A program made the translations under genes and the position numbers. A stretch of 64,000 nucleotides of DNA. Source: an uncultured Lachnospiraceae bacterium. GTDB taxonomy: Bacteria; Bacillota; Clostridia; Lachnospirales; Lachnospiraceae. Of this stretch, positions 7,459 to 15,779 are shown one piece after another. Within the stretch, counting starts at the first letter, position 1; each line of letters begins with the position of its first letter. A model generated the notes under the pieces. That model made no database searches. It was not told the DNA's origin and saw only the letters and a list, made by a program, of their open reading frames with translations. The stretch covers positions 1-64,000 of the forward strand of contig CATOJY010000004.1 in NCBI GenBank assembly GCA_951800685.1, in the 5' to 3' direction.

Positions 7459-9423
7459 ATGTTGATAGCGGTTATTGCAATATATGCGAATATTTATTTA
7501 TACAAGGCGGGAAAAGAGATAGGATCTTCACGCCTTACCTCTTATATAGAGGCGTGTTGTCTGTGGATGCTTTATTTGTTTGCAACAACGGAACTGTTCT
7601 CTATGTGGCATATGGTAAGGTTCAAGGTATTGTTTGTGGCATGGGGAGCGCTGGATCTTGTATTGTTGGCAGGTTTGGCGGTGCAGCTTAGAAGGGATAA
7701 GCACTTCTCTAAAGGCGTGTTTAAAAGAGTTAACACAGCAGGGAAAACGATATACGATCAATTACGACAATATCCATATTACGTCATCACAATTTTAATC
7801 GGAGCATGTGTACTGCTGCTGGCGTTTAGGATAACTCCTTATAATTGGGATTCCATGACTTATCATCTGCCGCGGATCGCCTACTGGACACAGAACCGGT
7901 CAGTGGAGCATTATGCCACAAACAGTATTAGGCAGATTGCAAGTCCAGTGTTGGGGGAATTTGTGAATCTGCATGTGTATATCTTATCCAGGGGAAGGGA
8001 TACTCTGTTTAATATGCTGCAGGCATTTTCCTATGTTACGAATGCTTTTCTGGTGGAAAGAATTGCGCGCAGGCTTGGGTGCGGCAGAGGCATTAGTTTT
8101 GTTGCTGCGCTGATCTATATGACGATGCCAATCGCTTATGCGGAGGCATTGACAACACAGGTGGATAATTTTGCGACAATATGGCTGCTTTTCTATGTAT
8201 ATGTGCTTCTGGACCTGGCGGAACAGAAGGACAAGCTGGAAGTGAATGGGGCGGCGGTACGTAAGGTATGTACACTGGGGTTATGTGTGGCATGGGGCTA
8301 TCTGACCAAACCTTCGGTATGTGTAGCTATGGTAGTTTTTGCGGCATGGCTTCTGGTCAGGTGCATTGTCAGGAAAGATAAAGTATGGGATCTGATCCGG
8401 CTGGTATTCTGCGCACTGCCTTGCTTAGTGCTGCCGCTGGCGCCTGAAATCCTGCGCAATTTTAAGACGTTTCATGCCTACGCCAGTAAGAGCGCCGGGG
8501 CGAGACAGTTGGTGGCGACGCTTAGGCCTTCTTATCTGTTTGTTAACTTTCTGAAAAACTTTACTTTTAATACCCCTACGGCACTGATCAGAGACAGTGA
8601 TGCGTTTTTTGCCAGACCAGCCAGGAAAGCTGCAGAGATTTTGAATGTAGAATTAAATGCTGAATCTATTTCGGAAGGTGGGAGAGACTTCGGACTGCAT
8701 GCGGCAAACACATATGGCTGCGATACTGCGATCAATCCGATTGTTATGTGGCTGTTTCTCTTTGCTGTATTATGGGCAGTTTTCATGATCAGGAGAATAG
8801 ACTGGCAGGGAATAGGAGCAGGATATTTGCTGGCAAGTACAATTTCTTTTTGCGTGTTCTGTACGGTTTTGCGGTGGGAGCCTTTTGTGAGCAGGTATAT
8901 GGTGTCTTATTTTGCGTTGCTATGTCCAATGATCGGCATCTGTATTCAGAAAGGGACGAGGCAGGAGCAGGTTAGACCCGCGCGTTATGCGATTGTGGGC
9001 ACCGTAGGGTTTCTATGTGTGATGGAAGCAGTGAGCGTGACGGCGTTCCACTATGATATTTATGCAAATGGGGGAGCAAACAACCGGCCCTATGGTTATT
9101 TTGCCGCCAGGAGGAGTGAGACAGGATATTACGCGGAAGTGACAGATGATGTTAAGGGTAGAGAATATGAGTCGGTAGGATTATATTTGATGAAGGCGGA
9201 CGACTACGAGTATCCCATCTGGGAAATGCTGGGGAATCAGCGGATTGAACATATTAATGTGCAGAACGAATCAGCAATCTATGTAGATCAGGAATTTACG
9301 CCCGATTGCATCATCTGGTTTGGAGCATTGCCGGATGGACCAGTTATGGTCAATGGAGCACCGTATACGCAGATAGAGGATTATGGCGAGAAACATTACT
9401 TGTTGGAGAAATCTGAAGGATGA
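7459..9423 (+). CDS. GT39/ArnT-like membrane glycosyltransferase
   Basis: 654 residues, about 11-12 membrane segments followed by a soluble tail of about 100 residues. The loop after the third helix holds NWDSMTYHLPRIAYW, with an Asp in the position of the GT-C catalytic acid and the aromatic-rich segment common in the GT39/PMT superfamily. Such enzymes move sugars from polyprenyl-phosphate donors to acceptors on the outer face. The ribosome binding site before ATG 7459 is weak (AAAGAAG). It is 31 bases from the preceding gene and probably co-transcribed. Acceptor unknown. Confidence 0.7.
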   Translation: MLIAVIAIYANIYLYKAGKEIGSSRLTSYIEACCLWMLYLFATTELFSMWHMVRFKVLFVAWGALDLVLLAGLAVQLRRDKHFSKGVFKRVNTAGKTIYDQLRQYPYYVITILIGACVLLLAFRITPYNWDSMTYHLPRIAYWTQNRSVEHYATNSIRQIASPVLGEFVNLHVYILSRGRDTLFNMLQAFSYVTNAFLVERIARRLGCGRGISFVAALIYMTMPIAYAEALTTQVDNFATIWLLFYVYVLLDLAEQKDKLEVNGAAVRKVCTLGLCVAWGYLTKPSVCVAMVVFAAWLLVRCIVRKDKVWDLIRLVFCALPCLVLPLAPEILRNFKTFHAYASKSAGARQLVATLRPSYLFVNFLKNFTFNTPTALIRDSDAFFARPARKAAEILNVELNAESISEGGRDFGLHAANTYGCDTAINPIVMWLFLFAVLWAVFMIRRIDWQGIGAGYLLASTISFCVFCTVLRWEPFVSRYMVSYFALLCPMIGICIQKGTRQEQVRPARYAIVGTVGFLCVMEAVSVTAFHYDIYANGGANNRPYGYFAARRSETGYYAEVTDDVKGREYESVGLYLMKADDYEYPIWEMLGNQRIEHINVQNESAIYVDQEFTPDCIIWFGALPDGPVMVNGAPYTQIEDYGEKHYLLEKSEG

Positions 9424-9516
9424 AAAATGCAATAGGGAGTTTTGGCCGTAATACAGGAAAAGTTGAGAGGAAGAAATAGGTATAAGATTTGTGTTTGTGG
9501 AGAAATGAGGAAAAAC

Positions 9517-10254
9517 ATGAAATTTACTTATAAGGCATATGAGGAATTATTGTCATTATTGGAGAAGCACGGTTATACCGTGTGTAATTACCATAATTAC
9601 CAGGACCATGCCAGAAGTGTTATTATACGGCATGATATAGATATGGATATCGCAAAGGCGCTGCAGGTCGCGAAGCTGGAGCAGGGCCGTGGGGTCTGTT
9701 CCACTTATTTTGTACTGGTGACAAGTGATTTTTACAATATATTCAGCAGGCAGAACCAGGCCATGTTAAGGCGGATCTGCGCAATGGGACATGAAGTTGG
9801 CCTGCATTTCGATGAAGCCAAATATGATGCACAGCAGACGGATATGGTGCAGGCGATCGAGCAGGAAGCGATGTTGCTGGAACAGTGTCTGGGCCGTGCA
9901 ACAACCAGTGTGTCTATGCACCGTCCATCCCAGAAGACTTTGGAAGCGGATTATCTTATTCAAGGCGGAAAGATTGTGAACAGCTATGGGACAGAGTTCT
10001 TCAGAAAACACAAGTATGTGTCAGATTCCAGGCGAAACTGGCGTGAAGACGTGACGGCAATCGTAGAGAGTGGAGAGTATGACAGGCTACATGTATTGAC
10101 ACATCCTTTCTGGTATGACGAGGTAGAGCGGTCCGCTAAGGAACAGCTAAAGACATTTTGTGAAGCGCAGACAGGTCTGTGCTATGACCGGATGAAGGAA
10201 AATGTACGTAACCTGGAAGAATTCTTATTAAAAATTGAACTGGGAAAAGAGTGA
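9517..10254 (+). CDS. Polysaccharide deacetylase-like (NodB-fold) protein
   Basis: 245 residues from ATG 9517, chosen because GAGG at 9507-9510 sits six bases upstream; a longer form from ATG 9505 or TTG 9442 is possible but adds a poorly conserved basic leader. The core has RHDIDMDIAKAL, resembling the NodB motif-1 HDxD metal-binding segment, HEVGLHFDEAKYD (motif-2 region) and LHVLTHPFWY near the C-terminus. No signal peptide is seen, so it probably acts in the cytoplasm on a sugar intermediate. Next to an LpxD-like N-acyltransferase it suggests deacetylation followed by re-acylation of an amino sugar, which is inference. Confidence 0.75.
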   Translation: MKFTYKAYEELLSLLEKHGYTVCNYHNYQDHARSVIIRHDIDMDIAKALQVAKLEQGRGVCSTYFVLVTSDFYNIFSRQNQAMLRRICAMGHEVGLHFDEAKYDAQQTDMVQAIEQEAMLLEQCLGRATTSVSMHRPSQKTLEADYLIQGGKIVNSYGTEFFRKHKYVSDSRRNWREDVTAIVESGEYDRLHVLTHPFWYDEVERSAKEQLKTFCEAQTGLCYDRMKENVRNLEEFLLKIELGKE

Positions 10255-10328
10255 ACAAGAATCCGCAGCAGATAGATAATAACAGGAAGGCTGGGACTGG
10301 ACTATTACGGCGGACATAAGGAATGTAT

Positions 10329-11237
10329 ATGGTAGGATTGACAGAAATCATAAATTTTTTAAAGGAAGAAAAACTGAAATTTCAAACGCGTATCTCAAAG
10401 GAGGTAACGCTGACAGGTTTCTCCTCCCTGGATCATTATCGGCAGGGCACCATAACATGGGCTAAGAGTGCGGATAAGTGGCGGAAGGATATGCCGGATA
10501 TTGCGCTTTGCGTTGTACAGGAGGGGGTAGAGCTGCCACTTCCGAATCAGATCATCTGTGAGAATTCGAAAGCGGTGTTTTTTATGCTGATCGAGCGTTT
10601 CTTCACAGTGCAGGAAGAAAAAAAAGCGGCCATAGGAACAAATACCGTGCTCGGCGACCAGGTGACTCTTGGACATAATGTCAGGATTGGCCATAACTGT
10701 TCTATCACAGGAGATGTTGTCATAGGAGATGACACAGTGATTCACGATAATGTAGTGATCAGGCATAAAGTGCGTATCGGAAGCAGGTGTGTCATAGAGT
10801 CATTGACAATGATCGGTGAGGACGGATTCGGTGCGTATGAGACAGAAAACCATCGAAAGGTAATGATCAAGCATTATGGCGGTGTAACAATAGGAGATGA
10901 TGTTTATATAGGAAGCCATGTGGATATAGAGAGAGGAACGATTGATGATACTTATATAGGAGATGGTGTTAAGATTGCCCCGTTTACGTTGATTGCCCAT
11001 AATGGTTTTGTTGGCAGAGATAGCGTAGTGGTCTGTTCTCATTTATATGGGAGTGCCCATTTGGATGAAAATGCATGGGTAGCAGGCAGCATAGTTAAGA
11101 ACCAGTGCAGGGTAGGAGAGAATGCAGTGGTTGGGATTGGGACTGTCGTGACAAGAGATGTGCCGAAGGGAAAAGTAGTAGTTGGAGTTCCAGCCAGGAT
11201 ATTAAGGGAGAGTAGCGGGACGACACTGAAAGAATGA
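10329..11237 (+). CDS. LpxD-like UDP-amino-sugar N-acyltransferase
   Basis: 302 residues from ATG 10329 (AAGGA lies six bases upstream; ATG 10323 is the alternative). An N-terminal ~95-residue domain precedes a long left-handed beta-helix. The helix holds IERGTIDDTYIGDGV and IAHN, closely matching the active-site region of LpxD, whose catalytic histidine lies in IAHN (His codon at 10998-11000). LpxD adds 3-hydroxyacyl chains to UDP-3-acyl-glucosamine in lipid A synthesis, which monoderm bacteria lack. The protein therefore likely N-acylates another UDP-amino sugar for a surface glycan. It sits between a deacetylase and a CotH gene. Confidence 0.8.
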   Translation: MVGLTEIINFLKEEKLKFQTRISKEVTLTGFSSLDHYRQGTITWAKSADKWRKDMPDIALCVVQEGVELPLPNQIICENSKAVFFMLIERFFTVQEEKKAAIGTNTVLGDQVTLGHNVRIGHNCSITGDVVIGDDTVIHDNVVIRHKVRIGSRCVIESLTMIGEDGFGAYETENHRKVMIKHYGGVTIGDDVYIGSHVDIERGTIDDTYIGDGVKIAPFTLIAHNGFVGRDSVVVCSHLYGSAHLDENAWVAGSIVKNQCRVGENAVVGIGTVVTRDVPKGKVVVGVPARILRESSGTTLKE

Positions 11238-11269
11238 GAGAATAGGCCTGTGAGAGCAGGAGTACGGGA

Positions 11270-12868
11270 ATGATTAAAACATCAAAAAGAAAAAAAGTTA
11301 TTGTTATAATAATTTTATTAGGGACTTTGTTTTTTCTTGTAAATTGGACAGTGATTAAGGACAAGCTGGAACCAGGCTATATGTCAGCGAGGATAGCGGA
11401 CACAGACAGCCTTAAGGAGTTGCTTCATGGGCTTAAGGAGAAACTGGAGAAACCAGAGATTACCTTCAATGGACACGCGCTTGCTTATGATGCTCCAGGA
11501 GAATCCTATTATGTTACACAGAATATGGAGAATGGGGTATGGGATGGCATGTTCACCTGTGAAGATGGCGAATTGTATTGGCAGGAAGACAGTTACTTTG
11601 AGAGCTGCGAGCAGGCTATAGCAGAGGGACATAGATTTGTGCTGTACTGCATTGACAGGCGGGCAGGGTGGTATAGTACTTATCAGATCGTCTTTACAGG
11701 CATGCCCATGATCGATATTACAACACAGACAGGAGCGCCTATTGGTGACGATGTGCAGCCGGCACAAGTGCGGATCTGGGATATGAAGTTTCCTGGCAGT
11801 GAATATCAGAGTACAGCTTGTGAAGTATCAGTTCGCGGACAAGGCTCCCGTAATTTCGAGAAACAGGGATATAAACTGGCGCTTGATCATAAGTTGTCGT
11901 TACTGGGGATGCGGCGGGATGACGACTGGCTTCTCGGCGCCCTGTATGACGATGACGGCTTGATCCACAATAAGCTGTCCTATGACGTATGGAATGCTAT
12001 CGCTTCTGATAATGCAGTTACGAAAGATAATGGGACAAACCTGGAGTATGTGGAGTTGTTTTGTAACAATACGTATATGGGTGTCTATGGTCTGATGGAA
12101 CGGATTGATGCAAAGCAGGTTCCGTTAGAGAAAAATGATATTATGTACAAGTGCCGTGGTTTTGCGACTCCGGATGAGGAGATTGTAGAAGATTTCGGGC
12201 TTAGTGTGGATTATGATATTAAATATCCGAAAAACTATGATCGGGAAACCTGGATTCCGTTAAAAAATTATCTGGATATTTTTGCGGTTGATGGAGTCAG
12301 TGATTACGAAGCGGCACGTGCGTTGCTTGACATGGAAAATGCGATTGACTATAATATATTCATTATATTAACGCGTGCCTGTGATAATTATAACAGGAAA
12401 AATACTTTCTTTGTGGCGGACTACGACAAGAACTCTGGGACGTACAAAATAGTCAAAATACCCTGGGACTGCAATGCAACTTGGGGTGATGGTCTCTATA
12501 AGGGGAACATCGACCGCAAATTGTACAACGCCAGCTGGGCGTACTGTGCATGGGTATGGAGTGACGATATCAGGTCGATGTACAAATGTTATCCTGACGA
12601 AATTCAGGAAATGACACTGGCGCGCTGGAAACAGCTGCGGCAGGAGATCCTGTCTAAAGAGCGGTTGTTTCATATGCTGGATGAGGACTTTCATTATCTT
12701 CATGCGTCGGGAGCCTATGACAGGAATTATGTGCGTTGGAACGAGCATGGCCGGGAGCACTGGGAGGACAAGTATATCTATGAGTATATAGACAACAGAC
12801 TGCGGTTTTTGGATGCTTATTTTGAGGCGCCTTACTTCGATGAAGAACCGTTGTCTGAGGAAGGGTAG
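11270..12868 (+). CDS. CotH kinase family protein, membrane-anchored
   Basis: 532 residues. An N-terminal basic stretch and one membrane helix (residues ~7-24) anchor an external domain. The CotH core is clear: SVRGQGSRNFEKQGYKL, LLGALYDDDGLIHNKLSYD, EYVELFCNNTYMGVYGL and, near residue 400, PWDCNATWGDG in the position of the family's metal-binding Asp motif (usually WDFDxAxG). CotH of Bacillus phosphorylates spore coat proteins; most bacterial homologues are surface proteins of unknown target. AGGAG at 11258-11262 supports ATG 11270. VTC and DUF4956 genes follow directly, a recurrent trio. The DCN version of the Asp motif is slightly atypical. Confidence 0.85.
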   Translation: MIKTSKRKKVIVIIILLGTLFFLVNWTVIKDKLEPGYMSARIADTDSLKELLHGLKEKLEKPEITFNGHALAYDAPGESYYVTQNMENGVWDGMFTCEDGELYWQEDSYFESCEQAIAEGHRFVLYCIDRRAGWYSTYQIVFTGMPMIDITTQTGAPIGDDVQPAQVRIWDMKFPGSEYQSTACEVSVRGQGSRNFEKQGYKLALDHKLSLLGMRRDDDWLLGALYDDDGLIHNKLSYDVWNAIASDNAVTKDNGTNLEYVELFCNNTYMGVYGLMERIDAKQVPLEKNDIMYKCRGFATPDEEIVEDFGLSVDYDIKYPKNYDRETWIPLKNYLDIFAVDGVSDYEAARALLDMENAIDYNIFIILTRACDNYNRKNTFFVADYDKNSGTYKIVKIPWDCNATWGDGLYKGNIDRKLYNASWAYCAWVWSDDIRSMYKCYPDEIQEMTLARWKQLRQEILSKERLFHMLDEDFHYLHASGAYDRNYVRWNEHGREHWEDKYIYEYIDNRLRFLDAYFEAPYFDEEPLSEEG

Positions 12869-12936
12869 TGTTTGGGAAAATATATAAGGGTGGGGAAATT
12901 TCCGTATAGAGTTGGGATTTCACTTAGTATAAAATC

Positions 12937-13629
12937 ATGGAGAGTAGGATAATGTATCGGGTAGAAGACAAATATTGCTGTAGTCCAACAGAACTATTTC
13001 TGTTACAGGACAGAATAGGGGCCGTTTTGCAGCCGGACCGTAATGAAAACAGTGAGGATGGCTATAGCATTGTGAGTCTGTATTTTGATGATCTGGCGGA
13101 TAACTGTTACCAGGATACTCTGGATGGGTATGGAATTCGTGACAAATACCGTATTAGGATCTATAATCATTCGTTCGAAAATATCCGGCTGGAAGTGAAG
13201 CAGAAAAAGGACTCCAGAATCTGTAAGCAATCGAAGCGTATTGACCGGGAGCAGATGTACCGGCTGATTCATGGAGAGTGCATAGAGAGTGAGATGTCAT
13301 CAGAGGATCCGGCAACGCTTTTTAATGTTGCCATTCAGACACGCGGACTAAGACCGAAAGTGATTGTAGCTTATGAGCGCAAAGCATATGTGTTCGAGCC
13401 GGGTAATACGAGGATCACTTTTGACAGAAATATCCGGGCGAGCGACTGGATTGAGTGGTTTGGACAGGCGGATATTGCTTATGATCCATTGAGGGAACAG
13501 GATGCTGTGTTAGAGATCAAATATGATGAATTCATACCAGATTTTCTGTTGCAAATGCTGGAACTGGGGAATATGAGACAGACTGCCTATTCTAAATATC
13601 AGCTGTGCAGAGCGTTATATATAGATTAG
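12937..13629 (+). CDS. VTC-domain (polyphosphate polymerase-like) protein
   Basis: 230 residues, essentially one VTC domain of the triphosphate tunnel metalloenzyme fold. Signatures: YRVEDKYCCSP at the start, DKYRIRIYNHSFENIRLEVKQKK with alternating basic residues lining the tunnel, VAYERKAYV, TRITFDRNIRAS and the acidic strand AVLEIKYDE. In yeast the VTC domain polymerises polyphosphate from ATP; the bacterial versions near CotH have no proven reaction. ATG 12952 is an alternative start with AGGA close by. The order CotH-VTC-DUF4956 suggests a shared membrane function. A second VTC paralogue lies at 38334. Confidence 0.85.
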   Translation: MESRIMYRVEDKYCCSPTELFLLQDRIGAVLQPDRNENSEDGYSIVSLYFDDLADNCYQDTLDGYGIRDKYRIRIYNHSFENIRLEVKQKKDSRICKQSKRIDREQMYRLIHGECIESEMSSEDPATLFNVAIQTRGLRPKVIVAYERKAYVFEPGNTRITFDRNIRASDWIEWFGQADIAYDPLREQDAVLEIKYDEFIPDFLLQMLELGNMRQTAYSKYQLCRALYID

Positions 13630-13690
13630 GCATATTGTTAAGGGAACATTTGAATGATTGTAAGAGACGAAAGGAAAAGAGGAGAAATTT

Positions 13691-14371
13691 ATGTCAGTCA
13701 AGGATGTAATCAAGAGAAGCGTGTATGAGAGTTTAGGAGGGGGAACGAATTTGTCCGCCTTGAATGTGGTGTTAATCATTGGGATTGCCTGCCTGGTAGG
13801 GCTTTATATTTTCTATGTATATAAATTGACTACCAAATCGGCCTTTTATTCCAAGGATCTGAATGTGACGATGGCTGGTCTCCCCTTAATTATAGCGGCG
13901 ATCATGATTGCAATGCAGTCGAATCTTCTGGTTTCTCTCGGTATGGTAGGAGCGCTGTCCATCGTCAGATTCCGTAATGCAGTCAAGAATCCGTTGGATC
14001 TTTTGTACCTATTCTGGTCAGTCAGTGCAGGTATCATCGTGGGAGTGGGACTTTATGTACTTGCGTTTATTCTCTGCATTGTGATGACAGTGCTTCTTCT
14101 TGTTCTGGATATGATACCGAATGCTAAGGCACCGGACTTGCTTGTGCTTCGGGGCGCGGCAGATGGAATGGATTATGATGGAGTCGAAAAGATTTTGAAA
14201 GAGTGCAGTAAGTATCACAAGGAGAAATCCAGAACGATTAAGAACCGTGAAGTGGAGCTGATTATCGAAGTCAGATCGTCTGAGAGAGAAGAGATGCTGC
14301 GGAGGCTGAGCGCTATGGACAAGCTTACGCAGGTAAACTGCATTGCGCATGATGGGGAATGCAGGATATAG
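13691..14371 (+). CDS. DUF4956 membrane protein
   Basis: 226 residues. Three or four membrane helices in the first ~150 residues, with the family signature SLGMVGALSIVRFRNAVKNP between helices, then a soluble ~75-residue domain (ELIIEVRSSEREEMLRRLS) resembling a small ACT-like or ferredoxin-like fold. DUF4956 has no established biochemical function but occurs repeatedly with VTC and CotH genes. GAGGAGAAATTT precedes ATG 13691. Closest relative in the window is the protein starting at 46891. It is the last gene before the RADAR-like unit. Confidence 0.85.
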   Translation: MSVKDVIKRSVYESLGGGTNLSALNVVLIIGIACLVGLYIFYVYKLTTKSAFYSKDLNVTMAGLPLIIAAIMIAMQSNLLVSLGMVGALSIVRFRNAVKNPLDLLYLFWSVSAGIIVGVGLYVLAFILCIVMTVLLLVLDMIPNAKAPDLLVLRGAADGMDYDGVEKILKECSKYHKEKSRTIKNREVELIIEVRSSEREEMLRRLSAMDKLTQVNCIAHDGECRI

Positions 14372-14380
14372 AGTAATATA

Positions 14381-14423
14381 TTGGTGAAGCAATACGTATA
14401 TACTATATAAAACCGTATTGCTT
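14381..14423 (+). promoter_or_regulatory. Inverted repeat with possible promoter ahead of the RADAR-like operon
   Basis: A perfect 10-bp inverted repeat (AAGCAATACG 14387-14396, CGTATTGCTT 14414-14423, 17-base loop) lies between the DUF4956 gene and the next unit. TTGGTG (14381-14386) and TATATA (14404-14409) at 17-base spacing form a possible promoter, so the arms would flank its -10. No T-run follows the repeat, which makes a simple terminator less likely than an operator. The promoter call is weak. Confidence 0.45.
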
Positions 14424-14453
14424 CGGCAGCCTATTGGCTGATAAGGAAATAAT

Positions 14454-15779
14454 ATGGACAGAATCAGGATGTTCTATAGTAATATAGATACAAAGCCAAG
14501 AGTGTTGATCACTCATTTTGTTCGGTTTCTTGGCTTTTATGTCGAAGGGATTACGAACAAGGACAATATCGTAATAAATAATGTAGAGTCTGTGATAGAT
14601 ATTTACATTATCAGTGATGCCTATGTGGAGGAGAGAACTACATCTATAGAGGTGCAAGAAGAAGAGAAATCTATCCTGATCTACCTGGATGGATGGGGTT
14701 CGGATGATCTGCAGGATCTTCTATCGATTCATTATGACGATCAGGCAGATCAGATTTTCTTACAGCAGTTATCGCAGCACATCCTGCACATTGTTTCAAG
14801 ACGTGTGGATAGGAATAAGAGGTTGATTGGCAGTGCGGACAGTTTACGCGGGCTGTTAGGTGTTTTCATTAAACAATATATAGACAACGACATTTTACAG
14901 ATTACATTATTTGCCAGGTGTTTTCGCGCGCATTATGTCCTATATAAGATAGTTCAAAAAAAATACCGTTCTTTTGTTGCGTGGCTTGAGCAGATGGCGG
15001 CTTCAGAATACGCTTGTGATCTGACAAATTATATGTGTGTCAGATCGAAATATGAAGTGGATTTGATCTGCAAAGTGAATGGATTTAAACTTTATTTTGA
15101 TCCGGAAGAGCTGCGGGAAGTTTGCGAAGAGTTGCTGCGAAAGTATGTTGACAATGAGACGCTGCATATCCTGCAGGCAGATATCAGTTTTGAATTAAAT
15201 GAGGTATGGAACAAGGCAGGGAATGAATATGCGGATATCCGCTTGAATGATTGTGCTTACGCTTATTTAAAGCAGGGAATTATATTGCAAAATTATGTGA
15301 GGGATCTAGACACTGCTTTGCTCGCCTATAGGGTGGCAGTCCAGGAAAAAGAGGACTACTATCTGGCATGGTCTCAGATGGGGGAATGCTATGAGAAGCA
15401 GAATAAGCATAGCCGGGCAGCCGATGCGTACGAGCAGGTATGCTTGATTCTGTCTGGCAGGTATCATCAGCATGTACTCGCGCCTTTGGAAATTGAGCAT
15501 CTATATAATGCAGTTGTAAGGAGCGCAGTCATCAATGAAGTAATGCTTAGAAATTATGCGCTTGCCAGATATTATAGGGAACTGGCAAAGAGTATTTTAG
15601 AAGAAATTGACAGAGACGATTACTTCAAGCTGGTATGGGATGATGAAAAAGCATACAAAATGTATTTTCCACTTGTAAAAGATAAGATGAAAGTTGAAAT
15701 AGAGGGAAAAACGGGAAACGAAGGGAGACAGATTTATGGAACAAGAGAGGAAAAAAGAAGGGACAATCACGTTACGTGA
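14454..15779 (+). CDS. TPR protein of unknown function, first gene of the RADAR-like operon
   Basis: 441 residues, no signal peptide or membrane helix. I do not recognise the N-terminal ~110 residues; alternating hydrophobic strands (RVLITHFVRFLGFY, DIYIISDAY, KSILIYLDG) suggest an alpha/beta fold, perhaps flavodoxin-, receiver- or TIR-like. A helical middle region follows, then about two or three TPR-like repeats from residue ~268 to ~380 (AYLKQGIILQNY, LAWSQMGECYEKQNK, AADAYEQV). The last 44 bases overlap rdrA, whose ribosome binding site lies inside this gene, so the two are translationally linked. It does not resemble the small membrane accessory proteins known from RADAR loci. It could be a phage sensor, adaptor or regulator; that is inference. 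Confidence 0.75.
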   Translation: MDRIRMFYSNIDTKPRVLITHFVRFLGFYVEGITNKDNIVINNVESVIDIYIISDAYVEERTTSIEVQEEEKSILIYLDGWGSDDLQDLLSIHYDDQADQIFLQQLSQHILHIVSRRVDRNKRLIGSADSLRGLLGVFIKQYIDNDILQITLFARCFRAHYVLYKIVQKKYRSFVAWLEQMAASEYACDLTNYMCVRSKYEVDLICKVNGFKLYFDPEELREVCEELLRKYVDNETLHILQADISFELNEVWNKAGNEYADIRLNDCAYAYLKQGIILQNYVRDLDTALLAYRVAVQEKEDYYLAWSQMGECYEKQNKHSRAADAYEQVCLILSGRYHQHVLAPLEIEHLYNAVVRSAVINEVMLRNYALARYYRELAKSILEEIDRDDYFKLVWDDEKAYKMYFPLVKDKMKVEIEGKTGNEGRQIYGTREEKRRDNHVT

